From contig PAVO01000014.1 of assembly GCA_002713215.1 (NCBI GenBank), positions 89,646 to 153,645 of the forward strand: 64,000 nucleotides of DNA, read 5' to 3'. How positions within the stretch are numbered: the first letter of the stretch is position 1; the number at the start of each line of letters is the position of its first letter. Below the pieces are notes generated by a model that saw nothing but the letters and a program-made list of their open reading frames with translations, was not told the DNA's origin and made no database searches. Positions 43,936 through 52,930 of this stretch are shown one piece after another. The stretch comes from Crocinitomicaceae bacterium (GTDB lineage: Bacteria > Bacteroidota > Bacteroidia > Flavobacteriales_G > Salibacteraceae). The translations under genes and the position numbers were made by a program.

Positions 43936-46062
43936 ATGATACGTACCGCAGTCATTTTCTCCTTCATATTACTTCATGTTTCCGGAGTAGCACAGGATAA
44001 GAAATTAGATCCAGATCGCTTACCGGAGAACGTGTTTTTTGAGGAAACATTCGTAGACGACCGAAATCAATGGTCTGATTTTGACTTTGACGCTGCATCC
44101 GGTACAGTGAAAGATGGTAAATACCTTTTTAAAGGTAAGCGTTATGATAGAGGACATATTACGTTCGATAGCTATGCAATTGACCCAACCAGTGAGTTTT
44201 ATGTAGAGACTTCGTTTAGGATAATATTGGGACCCGATAATCATGGGTCTGGCTTAGTATTAAATCATGGGAGTTATGAAAAGAATAGTGGTATGCGTTT
44301 TGAAATTGCACAGAACAAGTATTTTCAGGTTCTATTGTGGGAAAATGGAGAACTCAACAAATTGGTTTCCTGGACACCCTGCAAGTATGTACATACAGAT
44401 TCGGAAAACAAGCTTGGAGTTTTTGTCCGCCATAAAACAATGGAATTCTATGTCAACGATTTTCTGGTTGCCACCATTGACAGACCCAAATATCAAGGCA
44501 CGGACATAGGTTTCATAGTGGCCAGAAGTTCCATTATGTCTATAGATTATTTTAGAATTAGATACAATTCGGAACCCATTAGTGAAATAGACCACCCTGT
44601 CAATGGGTATTCAAAGGTCCCATTAAAAGGCGGTATAAATAGTACCGTTTATGAATCGGATGCGGTAGTAAGCCCCGATGGGCTTGCTATATTCTTTACT
44701 CGAGGAACAAATCAGGGTTTTATACACGTTGAGAAAAGAAAAATCATGTATGCGGAAAGGGTGTCGAAGCAAGCAGATTGGAGTAACCCCAAAGAGCTTC
44801 CCGAACAAATAAATCAAGGTGGAAGACCAAAGGTGGTAGGTGTAAGCGCCGATAAAAGAAAGCTCTATTTTACAGGAACTTATGCGGAAGGAATAAGATT
44901 ACATGATAAAGGTATTTCCTTATCGGAATTTAAAGATGGAAAATGGACAGCCCCTCAAACATTAAATATTGAAGGCTTTACTAACCTGGATTATTTTGAA
45001 ACGTATTCGGTTAGTGCTTCAAACCGAATTATGATATTGGCCATTCAGGATGAAACTTCCATCGGAGAACTTGATTTGTATGTGAGCTTTTATGATGGTA
45101 AATTGTGGTCAAAGCCCAGAAACCTAGGAAAAAAGGTCAATTCTTATGCGGATGAAGGTTCGCCATGTTTAGCTCCTGATAATGTAACCCTCTATTTTAC
45201 ATCCAATGGAAGACCTGGATATGGAAAGGAAGATGTGTTTGTAACCAGAAGACTTGACAATACCTGGAGCAATTGGACAACGCCTAAAAACCTGGGGCCG
45301 GAAATCAACTCAAAATTTGAAGATTCCGGATTAAAGGTTGATGCAGATGGGTTTTATGCTTACCTAGAGCGTGATGGTGGAAATGAATTGCAGACCGAGC
45401 TATGCAGGATTCAAATTCCGGAATATGCCCGACCCGAACCCGTTGTAATTGTTCATGGACGCGTGTTGGAAATGCCTGATGAAAAGCACTTGGGGACCGA
45501 GATCTACTATGAGGATTTGTTTTCGAATACCATTGAAGGCTATGCTGAGTCCAGTTCTGAAGACGGCTCATTTGTACTGGTTTTGCCAACCACAACAAAA
45601 TATGGGATCTCAACCGAAGCCATTGATTATATGGTTGAAAGCCCTGTTATAGATTTTTCAAAGAAAGAAACCATTGGATTTTCGGACACCACTGTTAAGG
45701 TATTGTTGTATCCATTAGGAAAAGGTCAAACAGCAAAGCTCAATAACATGCATTTTGACCCTGCGAAATATGAAATCCTTCCCGAGTCTGAGGCCGAATT
45801 AAAGCGTTTGTACAAGATTCTTCTCGATCATCCCGATATGAAAATTGAAATTCATGGCCATACCGAAGTGGCCAGAAAAAAGGGAAGCGAACAATACCTT
45901 ATTAATCTCTCTGAGAATAGGGCTGGAGCCATTAAGAATTACCTGATTGAGCTAGGCATTACGCAGGATCGAATGACTACGGTTGGACACGGTGGGAAAG
46001 ATCCCGTTTCCACGGATCAGAATCTAAATAGAAGGGTAGAGATTAAAATTCTGAACCTCTAA
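43936..46062 (+). CDS. OmpA-family PD40 protein with an N-terminal concanavalin-like domain
   Basis: A 708-residue exported protein (signal peptide IFSFILLHVSGVAQ). The N-terminal ~180 residues (FFEETFVDDRNQWSDFDFD, GLVLNHGSYEKNSGMRFEIA, KTMEFYVNDFLVATIDRP) look like a LamG/concanavalin A-like beta-sandwich. Then come PD40 blades (VVSPDGLAIFFTRGTNQG, GVSADKRKLYFTGTYAEG, CLAPDNVTLYFTSNGRPG), a carboxypeptidase-regulatory-like segment and the OmpA peptidoglycan-binding domain (IEIHGHTEVARKKGSEQYL, NRRVEIKIL). The gene at 24169 has TPR helices where this one has the sandwich. Likely an outer-membrane or surface anchor that may bind sugar or protein. Single-gene unit. Confidence 0.88.
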   Translation: MIRTAVIFSFILLHVSGVAQDKKLDPDRLPENVFFEETFVDDRNQWSDFDFDAASGTVKDGKYLFKGKRYDRGHITFDSYAIDPTSEFYVETSFRIILGPDNHGSGLVLNHGSYEKNSGMRFEIAQNKYFQVLLWENGELNKLVSWTPCKYVHTDSENKLGVFVRHKTMEFYVNDFLVATIDRPKYQGTDIGFIVARSSIMSIDYFRIRYNSEPISEIDHPVNGYSKVPLKGGINSTVYESDAVVSPDGLAIFFTRGTNQGFIHVEKRKIMYAERVSKQADWSNPKELPEQINQGGRPKVVGVSADKRKLYFTGTYAEGIRLHDKGISLSEFKDGKWTAPQTLNIEGFTNLDYFETYSVSASNRIMILAIQDETSIGELDLYVSFYDGKLWSKPRNLGKKVNSYADEGSPCLAPDNVTLYFTSNGRPGYGKEDVFVTRRLDNTWSNWTTPKNLGPEINSKFEDSGLKVDADGFYAYLERDGGNELQTELCRIQIPEYARPEPVVIVHGRVLEMPDEKHLGTEIYYEDLFSNTIEGYAESSSEDGSFVLVLPTTTKYGISTEAIDYMVESPVIDFSKKETIGFSDTTVKVLLYPLGKGQTAKLNNMHFDPAKYEILPESEAELKRLYKILLDHPDMKIEIHGHTEVARKKGSEQYLINLSENRAGAIKNYLIELGITQDRMTTVGHGGKDPVSTDQNLNRRVEIKILNL

Positions 46063-46063
46063 T

Positions 46064-47263
46064 TTACTTGAAGCCGTCTAAAAACTCTTGGGCACAAGCC
46101 GTTAAATGTTCACGTTGCGCATCATTCAATCCATGATGGCAAGCCATTAGCATTCCACCACGCATTACCTGGTCGGTGTTTGGTGCACCTCCCGGGGCCA
46201 TTCTATATTCCACGTTTTTAAAGAGAGGTTGACGAGCAACATTTCCGGTAAACACAGTTCGTGTTTGAATCCTGCGTTTTTCCATAAAAATCTGGAATTC
46301 CCTTCGGGTAAACGGAGCATCGTCTTTTATTGTTAATGCAAAGGCTAACCAACCGGTTTTTGAATTTGGAAATTGGTTCGGCAGAATAAACCATTCTTCG
46401 TATTGTTTGAAGAAGTTCATCATGTAGTCGTAGTTCTTTTCACGCTCGCTTATGTTGAACGCCAGTTTATCCAATTGGACCAATCCAAATGCCGCACCCA
46501 TTTCAGAAGGTTCAAGGTTGTAACCTAAGGCTTCAAAAACAAATTTGGCATCGTAGTCTATTCCATCGACCTGCACGTCGAATCGGTTTTCAATTTTCTC
46601 AGATTCTACGAATAGAGAAGAAGACCTTCCCCAACTTCGCAATAGTTTGGCCCGGTCATTTAATTCATCGGTATTTACGCAAAGCATCCCCCCGTTTCCT
46701 GCGCAGTTGATCACATGAGATCCGTAGAAACTTGTAATTGAGATATCAGAGTGTTTTCCTGAACTTTCACCATTTATGGTAGCGCCCAGGGTATCAGCAG
46801 AATCCTCAATTACCTTTAGGTTATATTTTTTGGCCAGTGCCCCCAATTTATCCCAGTCCGGTACATTACCAATTAGGTTAGGAACAATTAAAGCAGAAGT
46901 TTTATCGGTAATCATTTCCTCTACCTTATCCGCGTCAATGCAAAAAGTTCCCGGTTTCACATCAACAAGAACAGGAACCAATCCGTTTTTAATTTGGGGA
47001 GCAACTGTGGTTGCAAAGGTTAATGCCGGAGTAATTACCTCAGACCCTTTAGGCAAATCCAAAATCTCTACTGCCAAATACAGAGCAGAAGAACCCGAAT
47101 TTACCATAATGCCATGCTTCTTGTTGAACAATTTAGCAACCCGTTCTTCCATTTTTCGAACGTGATCACCCATTTGAGTTGAAGTCCTAAGAACGTGAGT
47201 TACCGCTGCTATTTCTTCTTCTCCGTGAACGGTGCAACCATAGGGTACATTAACGTCTTCCAT
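46064..47263 (-). CDS. RfbH-like nucleotide-sugar 3-dehydratase homologue (PLP/PMP enzyme, His in place of Lys)
   Basis: A 399-residue fold-type I protein of the DegT/DnrJ/EryC1 class. It aligns with RfbH (CDP-4-keto-6-deoxyglucose-3-dehydratase): VIEDSADTLGATINGESSGK, SITSFYGSHVINCAGNGG and APNTDQVMRGGMLMACHHGL. The residue at the usual Schiff-base Lys position is His183 (SFYGSHVI), as in RfbH/ColD 3-dehydratases, so it should deoxygenate C3 of a nucleotide sugar instead of transaminating. It lies 106 bp downstream of the sugar reductase gene on the same strand. RfbH also needs a [2Fe-2S] cluster; the equivalent Cys residues cannot be assigned from this sequence alone. Product inferred: a dideoxysugar precursor. 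Confidence 0.75.
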   Translation of the reverse strand: MEDVNVPYGCTVHGEEEIAAVTHVLRTSTQMGDHVRKMEERVAKLFNKKHGIMVNSGSSALYLAVEILDLPKGSEVITPALTFATTVAPQIKNGLVPVLVDVKPGTFCIDADKVEEMITDKTSALIVPNLIGNVPDWDKLGALAKKYNLKVIEDSADTLGATINGESSGKHSDISITSFYGSHVINCAGNGGMLCVNTDELNDRAKLLRSWGRSSSLFVESEKIENRFDVQVDGIDYDAKFVFEALGYNLEPSEMGAAFGLVQLDKLAFNISEREKNYDYMMNFFKQYEEWFILPNQFPNSKTGWLAFALTIKDDAPFTRREFQIFMEKRRIQTRTVFTGNVARQPLFKNVEYRMAPGGAPNTDQVMRGGMLMACHHGLNDAQREHLTACAQEFLDGFK

Positions 47264-47369
47264 CTGTTATTCTGTTTTCTTATTGTTTAATAACCTGATT
47301 CATTACTCCAGTTCTACTTTCCAGCGTACATGAATACAAGCGCGCGAATTTACATCAGCTTTGCCTTTA

Positions 47370-48248
47370 TTACAATTCAGTTTTTAGATCGTTCAAAAAG
47401 TCGTCAACATTGGTAAATTCAAAGTCGGAATATTCACTAAGAAATTTCCCTGTTTTAAGCCCACCCTGTAAGGGACGGTCTGCAGGAGGGTTGATCGTTT
47501 CAGTAGAAACCGGAACAATCTTGACCTTATCGCTTGGGAAATACTGCAATATTTTTTGAGCCAGTTGAACCCGGTTTACATAATCGGTACTGGCAATGTT
47601 ATAGATTCCTGATTTATTATCTGAAATTAATAAGTACAGGGATCGGGCAATATCGTAAGCATTAACCGGAGTAGCGTACTGATCAAATGGAAGCTTTAAC
47701 TCCATTTCTTCTCCCTTGTTGATGTTGTCAACCAGGCGCATGATAAAGTTCTTGTTCCTTGCTTCTCTGCCATAAACGTTGGTGATTCTAATGGATAAGT
47801 TTTCAGGATTAGATGCCAGCGACAACTCTTCTCCTTTTAGTTTGTGCCTACCGTAAATGCTAATGGGGTTTACATCGTGCAACTCGTCGTAAGGCCCGTT
47901 TGCACCATCAAAAACATAATCAGTGGAAATAAAGATGAGTTTGGCCCCGGTTCGTTCTGCAATGCCAATCAGGTTTTTTGTGGATTGAACCGTTTTTTGA
48001 TAGCTTTCCTCTTCGTGATCTTCGCAATAATCTACCCAGGTTAATGCTCCACAATGCAGTATATAATCAGGGCTAAAGGCTTCGAGGTCAAAGTTCTCTT
48101 TCTTTTTCGGATTCAGCGTATCAAATAGAACCGTATAATCCAGTGGGTACGAGAGATGGGAACCAATAACATTCCAACCCTTTTCCTTAAAATAACGGTA
48201 GCAATTGCCTCCAACCAATCCTGAAGCTCCGGATATAAATACCTTCAT
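47370..48248 (-). CDS. NAD-dependent sugar-nucleotide reductase/epimerase (RmlD-like)
   Basis: A 292-residue extended short-chain dehydrogenase/reductase. The Rossmann glycine motif is KVFISGASGLVGGN at residues 2-15. The active-site Tyr-Lys pair is in SIYGRHKLKGEE near residues 131-135, preceded by LIFISTDYVFDGANGPYDE, a stretch characteristic of RmlD/dTDP-4-dehydrorhamnose reductase-like proteins. Substrate could be a dTDP-, CDP- or GDP-linked keto sugar. With the downstream RfbH-like gene it suggests a pathway to a deoxy sugar for a surface polysaccharide, but no glycosyltransferase or other pathway gene is nearby. Confidence 0.82.
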   Translation of the reverse strand: MKVFISGASGLVGGNCYRYFKEKGWNVIGSHLSYPLDYTVLFDTLNPKKKENFDLEAFSPDYILHCGALTWVDYCEDHEEESYQKTVQSTKNLIGIAERTGAKLIFISTDYVFDGANGPYDELHDVNPISIYGRHKLKGEELSLASNPENLSIRITNVYGREARNKNFIMRLVDNINKGEEMELKLPFDQYATPVNAYDIARSLYLLISDNKSGIYNIASTDYVNRVQLAQKILQYFPSDKVKIVPVSTETINPPADRPLQGGLKTGKFLSEYSDFEFTNVDDFLNDLKTEL

Positions 48249-48365
48249 TTATTCTGTTTTTTGTCGCTTAACTTTTGAAAGTGCCAAAAATATGCTTAGT
48301 GGACTACACGTGACCTTTTTGTCTGCAAAATGTAGTTAACAATAGAAAAAGTGGTATAATTGCAT

Positions 48366-48394
48366 AGAATCCATTACACAACGACTCGGATTCT
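48366..48394 (+). promoter_or_regulatory. Inverted repeat in the rho 5' leader
   Basis: AGAATCC (48366-48372) is perfectly complementary to GGATTCT (48388-48394). A near-match -7 box TATAATTG (48354-48361, one mismatch) lies just upstream, so the hairpin would lie at the 5' end of a leader of about 90-100 bases. Rho is often autoregulated by early termination; this could contribute, but no experiment is implied. Confidence 0.4.
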
Positions 48395-48459
48395 CCACAA
48401 AAAACATACTTCAGGATATAATAATTCTACAAGAGTCCTTTTAATTAATTACACACTTT

Positions 48460-50232
48460 ATGTTTGATATTGAAGAGCTTAAAAGCAAAAAGCTCGATGA
48501 ATTAAAGGAAATAGCCAAAGGTTTGGATATTTCAAGACCAGAGAAAAAGAAGCAGGAATTAATCTATCAATTGTTGGATGCTCAAGCTGTAAAAAAGACT
48601 GAACAAAAGTCAAACAGCGGTACTCCGGCGGATAAACCAAAACGTACACGATCCAGGGTAGCTCCAAAGGTCGAAAAATTAGGTAGTTCAGCGGGTACTC
48701 CTGCAAGTGCCCCCGCTAATGATGCAGGTGGCACGCAGAAAGAACCGGAAGCAACTAAAACGCCAGAAAAAAAATCAAGAGAAACCAAAGCTGAAGAAAA
48801 GCCTAGCGCCTCTGCTTCGCAACCGCAAAAGCCGGCAGGCGAAAGCGGTAAAGCTACAGGCGGCACCCAGAAAAAGGAGGTAATAAAAAACCCGGATTAT
48901 AAACCACATGTAAACCCAAGTGCCGAAGAACAAGAGGCAGCTAAAAAAGAGAATAAACCACAACAGAACCAACAAAAGAAACAAACCCATAACAATCAGA
49001 ACAGGGGCAATCAGAATCAAAGAAATCAGCAACAGGGAAATCGAAACCAAAACGGAAATGGTCTAAACCCGGGTGGCGACAGAAAACAGGCTGAAGCCTT
49101 TGAACGCTATGATTTTGGAGAGTTGGTAGTAGCCGAAGGAGTGTTGGAAATCCTAGGTGATGGTTATGGATTTCTTCGATCAAGCGATTATAACTACCAT
49201 GCATCACCAGACGACATCTACGTTTCTCAAAGTCAAATCAAGTTATTTGGACTCAAGACTGGTGATAACGTAACAGGTTCTATTCGTCCTCCCAGAGAAG
49301 GCGAAAAGTACTTTCCGTTAATAAAGGTTGATAGTGTTAATGGGTTGCCGTCGGCTGACATAAGGGATCGAATTCCATTTCAATTTCTTACTCCGCTTCA
49401 CCCTGATGAAAAACTAAAACTTACCGGTCATTCAAAAGATAGTTTATCTACTCGTTGTATTGACCTATTCACACCCATTGGTAAAGGACAGCGTGGATTA
49501 ATTGTTGCACAGCCTAAAACCGGTAAAACCATGTTACTTAAGGATGTTGCAAATGCCATTGCTTCTAATCACCCTGAGGTGTATTTGTTGGTTCTTCTTA
49601 TTGACGAACGTCCGGAAGAGGTTACCGATATGAAACGAAGTGTACGTGGCGAAGTTGTTGCCAGTACCTTTGATGAACCGGCAGATAAGCACGTTAAAGT
49701 AGCAAACATTGTTTTAGAAAAAGCAAAGAGATTAGTAGAGTGCGGACACGATGTAGTTATCCTTCTGGATTCCATTACACGTCTGGCAAGAGCATACAAC
49801 ACGGTTGCTCCTGGATCGGGTAAAGTGCTTACCGGTGGTATCGATGCTCACGCATTGCACAAACCAAAACGATTTTTTGGTGCTGCCAGAAACATTGAAG
49901 ATGGTGGTTCTTTAACCATAATCGCTACGGCCCTTACCGAAACCGGATCTAAAATGGATGAGGTTATTTTCGAAGAGTTTAAAGGTACCGGTAATATGGA
50001 GCTGCAATTGGATAGAACCATTGCAAATCGTAGGGTTTATCCAGCAATTGATTTGGTTGCTTCCAGTACACGTAGAGACGATTTACTCCTGGATAGCGCA
50101 ACCATGCAACGAGTTTGGTTATTGCGTAAGCACTTAAGTGATATGAACCCCATTGAGGCCATGGAATTCCTTAAGAGCAGGATGAATGGAACCCGATCCA
50201 ACGAGGAGTTCCTGATTAGCATGAATGGCTAG
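48460..50232 (+). CDS. rho: Transcription termination factor Rho with an N-terminal insertion
   Basis: A 590-residue RNA-dependent ATPase that terminates transcription. Rho-N ([20 protein letters not shown]) is followed by a low-complexity Lys/Pro/Gln/Asn insertion of about 165 residues (45-210). The RNA-binding cold-shock fold comes next ([20 protein letters not shown]), then the ATPase with Walker [15 protein letters not shown] near residue 352, Walker [14 protein letters not shown] and the C-terminal RRDDLLLDS. Large N-terminal insertions are usual in Bacteroidetes Rho. This one contains a GC-rich 75-bp repeat also found in parC, plus a weaker, partial similarity at 48724-48746. Confidence 0.96.
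   Translation: MFDIEELKSKKLDELKEIAKGLDISRPEKKKQELIYQLLDAQAVKKTEQKSNSGTPADKPKRTRSRVAPKVEKLGSSAGTPASAPANDAGGTQKEPEATKTPEKKSRETKAEEKPSASASQPQKPAGESGKATGGTQKKEVIKNPDYKPHVNPSAEEQEAAKKENKPQQNQQKKQTHNNQNRGNQNQRNQQQGNRNQNGNGLNPGGDRKQAEAFERYDFGELVVAEGVLEILGDGYGFLRSSDYNYHASPDDIYVSQSQIKLFGLKTGDNVTGSIRPPREGEKYFPLIKVDSVNGLPSADIRDRIPFQFLTPLHPDEKLKLTGHSKDSLSTRCIDLFTPIGKGQRGLIVAQPKTGKTMLLKDVANAIASNHPEVYLLVLLIDERPEEVTDMKRSVRGEVVASTFDEPADKHVKVANIVLEKAKRLVECGHDVVILLDSITRLARAYNTVAPGSGKVLTGGIDAHALHKPKRFFGAARNIEDGGSLTIIATALTETGSKMDEVIFEEFKGTGNMELQLDRTIANRRVYPAIDLVASSTRRDDLLLDSATMQRVWLLRKHLSDMNPIEAMEFLKSRMNGTRSNEEFLISMNG
48804..48878 (+). repeat. GC-rich 75-bp repeat copy inside rho (pair with 41875-41949)
   Basis: Same element as in parC, in the same direction and the same frame ([12 protein letters not shown], then [12 protein letters not shown]). 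The 35 bases after the shared 40 contain all six differences. A shorter related stretch lies at 48724-48746 (peptide AGGTQKE). Confidence 0.9.
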
Positions 50233-50268
50233 TCATCCATGAAGCATTTGCTTGAATAGTACTGCAAA

Positions 50269-50766
50269 ATGAGTAATAAAACTTTGTACGCTGTGGCTTT
50301 CGCCGTTGTTGGTATGGGGTGTCGCATGTTGGTTTTTATGTTAGGCCTGGAAATGACCTGGTCTACCCAGCTTTACTTTCTGTTTCTGTTACTGGCTATA
50401 TTTTTTGGAGTAAGGGAATATTTCAGGGCAAATGTTAGCAGCAACTTTGTGCAACTTTTTAAATACGGAGCTCAAATTGGTGCCCTGTTTTCTTTATTAG
50501 TATCGGTATTTACCTACATTTTCTACCGTTTTATCGATGTATTCTTTTTTCAGGAAATGATTGATGAGCGAATGGCAAACATCAATAATGCAGAAGCAAC
50601 TGCCCAGCAAATCGAGAATTATCGTTCCAACCTGGAAATGGTTTTTAATGCCAATACACAGTCTATGGTTACCTTAATCAGTTTTGTAATGCTTGGATTG
50701 ACCTATTCAGCTATAGTGTCGGTAATCTTATCAAAGGTTCCCTTTTTTGCCAGGGGATTTAAGTAG
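50269..50766 (+). CDS. DUF4199 family membrane protein
   Basis: A 165-residue protein with about four hydrophobic segments (YAVAFAVVGMGCRMLVFMLG, TQLYFLFLLLAIFFGVREYF, LFSLLVSVFTYIFYRFIDVF and a C-terminal VTLISFVMLGLTYSAIVSVI). The third and fourth helices flank a short polar stretch (EMIDERMANINNAEATAQQI). It fits DUF4199, a Bacteroidetes family of unknown function. It lies 36 bp after rho and may share its transcript. Its stop lies 4 bp from the end of the convergent mpl gene. Confidence 0.78.
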   Translation: MSNKTLYAVAFAVVGMGCRMLVFMLGLEMTWSTQLYFLFLLLAIFFGVREYFRANVSSNFVQLFKYGAQIGALFSLLVSVFTYIFYRFIDVFFFQEMIDERMANINNAEATAQQIENYRSNLEMVFNANTQSMVTLISFVMLGLTYSAIVSVILSKVPFFARGFK

Positions 50767-50770
50767 GTAT

Positions 50771-52126
50771 TTAGATCAAATTCCTTCCGAATTCATCAAT
50801 ATCAACTCCATCGAAATTACCGGAGGTCATCAATAATAAATTCTTGTTGTTCCAGTCCACGTTTTTTAGCATGCTTATAAGCTCAGCTGAATTGCTGTAA
50901 ACTTCAATGTTTTCGTTACCAAACCCCGCTTTAACCTCTTCTATACTAATGGGAGGTAATTTTTTGTGTTTGAGGGTTTCAGGACTAAAGTAAACGATAG
51001 CCCGATCAGCTGTGTCCATGCTTCCGCTGTAGTGACTTAAAAATTCCTTGTTGAGCGAACTAAAGGTATGAAGCTCCATACATGCAATCAATTCACGGTT
51101 TTGAAACTGATTTTTAACTGCTGCCGTGGTTGCTTTAAGCTTAGAAGGGGAGTGGGCAAAGTCTTTATATACTGCTGAACCTTGAGTTCGTTTTACCAAT
51201 TCCAGCCTTTTGGAAGCACCAGTAAAGCTTTGAAAGGCAGTCAAAATCTGCTCATCGTTCAAATTCATAAGCCGTAAAACTTCCCAGGCTCCTTTTAGGT
51301 TTTGAAGGTTATGGATTCCAAAAATCTCCATGGCGTAATTCTTCCCGTTATAATGAATGCTGGTTACACCATTCTCAATACTATGTTCCGGAGTTCGATA
51401 TTCTATTTTAGAATTTGGATTATCTGATTTTTCGGCAATTTGTTTCACGTTTTCATCTTCCCCACAATAAACCAAAGTACCTTCAGCATCAATTTTATCG
51501 ATGAATATTCTAAACTGGTCAACATAATTGTCGAATGTGGGAAATACGTTGATGTGATCCCAGGCTATACCACTAATAAGCGCAATATTGGGTTGGTAAA
51601 GATGAAATTTGGGTCGCCGGTCAATGGGTGAGGAGAGGTATTCATCTCCCTCCAGTATCATGTATTTGGCTGTTTCTGTAATCTTTACCATGTTGGTAAA
51701 ACCTTCCAACTGCGCACCAACCATAAAGTCAACGTCAATGCCGTTCTTATTTAATACATGAAGGATCATGGACGTGATTGATGTTTTGCCATGTGAACCA
51801 CCAATCACAACACGAATTTTGTTTTTAGATTGCTCGTAGAGGTATTCTGGATAACTAAAGATCTTTAGACCTAATTCTTGTGCCCGAAGCAATTCGGGAT
51901 TATCCTTTCGGGCATGCATACCCAGTATTATTGCATCTATCCCGTTATGGATTCTGTTACTGTCCCAGCCCATTTTGTGAGGCAGCAAGCCTTTTGCGTC
52001 AAGCCTCGATCTTGAAGGTTCAAAAACTTCATCATCCGATCCGGTAACGTGATATCCAAGGTCATGTAGTGCCAAAGCCAGGTTGTGCATGGCACTTCCA
52101 CCTATTGCAATAAAGTGTACAGTCAT
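50771..52126 (-). CDS. mpl: Mpl-like UDP-N-acetylmuramate:peptide ligase (peptidoglycan recycling)
   Basis: A 451-residue Mur-ligase family enzyme. It begins MTVHFIAIGGSAMHNLALAL, the Rossmann-like domain of MurC/Mpl, followed by the P-loop GGSHGKTSITSMI near residues 110-122, the central domain (MILEGDEYLSSPIDRRPKF, SGIAWDHINVFP) and the C-terminal domain. The pattern EYLSSPIDRRPKF distinguishes Mpl from MurC. Mpl joins recovered tripeptide to UDP-MurNAc. It converges with the DUF4199 gene and diverges from the rhomboid gene. Confidence 0.87.
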   Translation of the reverse strand: MTVHFIAIGGSAMHNLALALHDLGYHVTGSDDEVFEPSRSRLDAKGLLPHKMGWDSNRIHNGIDAIILGMHARKDNPELLRAQELGLKIFSYPEYLYEQSKNKIRVVIGGSHGKTSITSMILHVLNKNGIDVDFMVGAQLEGFTNMVKITETAKYMILEGDEYLSSPIDRRPKFHLYQPNIALISGIAWDHINVFPTFDNYVDQFRIFIDKIDAEGTLVYCGEDENVKQIAEKSDNPNSKIEYRTPEHSIENGVTSIHYNGKNYAMEIFGIHNLQNLKGAWEVLRLMNLNDEQILTAFQSFTGASKRLELVKRTQGSAVYKDFAHSPSKLKATTAAVKNQFQNRELIACMELHTFSSLNKEFLSHYSGSMDTADRAIVYFSPETLKHKKLPPISIEEVKAGFGNENIEVYSNSAELISMLKNVDWNNKNLLLMTSGNFDGVDIDEFGRNLI

Positions 52127-52191
52127 CTAAATAACATTTTAAACGAACTTAACTTTTGTTAGCGCTTGGCTAGTGCTGGTCATGTGGTTTT

Positions 52192-52923
52192 TTGAACAGC
52201 TTACTGTTACATTTGAATTTTCGATTCTACGTGAAACTATCTACCGTTCAGATTCCCTTTTTGTTTGTCCTCTTAATGTGGCTGCCGTTCATTATTGAAT
52301 ATGTTTTTCAAATCGAATTGGCCTGGTTGGGAATTTATCCCAGAACCTGGTCTGGATTAAAAGGAATCTTGTTTGCTCCATTTATCCATGGAGACATCAA
52401 TCATTTAATGAATAATTCGGTTCCTATGCTGGTGTTAGGAAGTTTGACCTACTACTTCTACAAACCCATATTCTACAAGGCCTTCTTTAATATCATTTTT
52501 TTCGGAGGACTGATAACCTGGTTTATTGCCCGTGATTCCTTCCATATTGGTGCTAGTGGGGTAATATACGGCCTAGCTTCTTTGCTGTTTTTTAGTGGAA
52601 TGTTTAGGAAGTCGTACCGACTGGTAGCTGTTTCCCTGTTGGTTGTTTTTCTGTATGGGAGCATGGTTTGGGGAGTATTACCCCTTGAAGAACGGATTTC
52701 CTTTGAATCACATTTGGCTGGCGCCGTAGTTGGTTTTGCAATTGCCTTTAGGTATCGAAAATGGTTGTTTGTCGAAAAGAAAGTTTATCAGTGGAAAAAT
52801 GATGAGGAGGACATTAAGCTGCTGGAAGCTAAATACGGCGAGCGGTTTTGGGAAAACCCACCCATTGAAGATCAACAACTAACCATTCGTTATTTCTTTC
52901 GGTCGAAGGAAGAGGAAAGTTAA
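52192..52923 (+). CDS. Rhomboid-family intramembrane serine protease
   Basis: A 243-residue protein with six membrane helices. The first loop has the family mark FIHGDINHLMNNSVPML. The catalytic Ser is Ser122 in HIGASGVIYG, and His174 in SFESHLAGAVVG completes the dyad. The end is soluble (YQWKNDEEDIKLLEAKYGER). The start is uncertain: the frame has only TTG at 52192 (also TTG 52213 or GTG 52231). An ATG at 52182 is in another frame, and deleting one T from the run at 52188-52193 would join it to this gene. Cuts transmembrane substrates; target unknown. Confidence 0.85.
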   Translation: MNSLLLHLNFRFYVKLSTVQIPFLFVLLMWLPFIIEYVFQIELAWLGIYPRTWSGLKGILFAPFIHGDINHLMNNSVPMLVLGSLTYYFYKPIFYKAFFNIIFFGGLITWFIARDSFHIGASGVIYGLASLLFFSGMFRKSYRLVAVSLLVVFLYGSMVWGVLPLEERISFESHLAGAVVGFAIAFRYRKWLFVEKKVYQWKNDEEDIKLLEAKYGERFWENPPIEDQQLTIRYFFRSKEEES

Positions 52924-52930
52924 GGATTAT

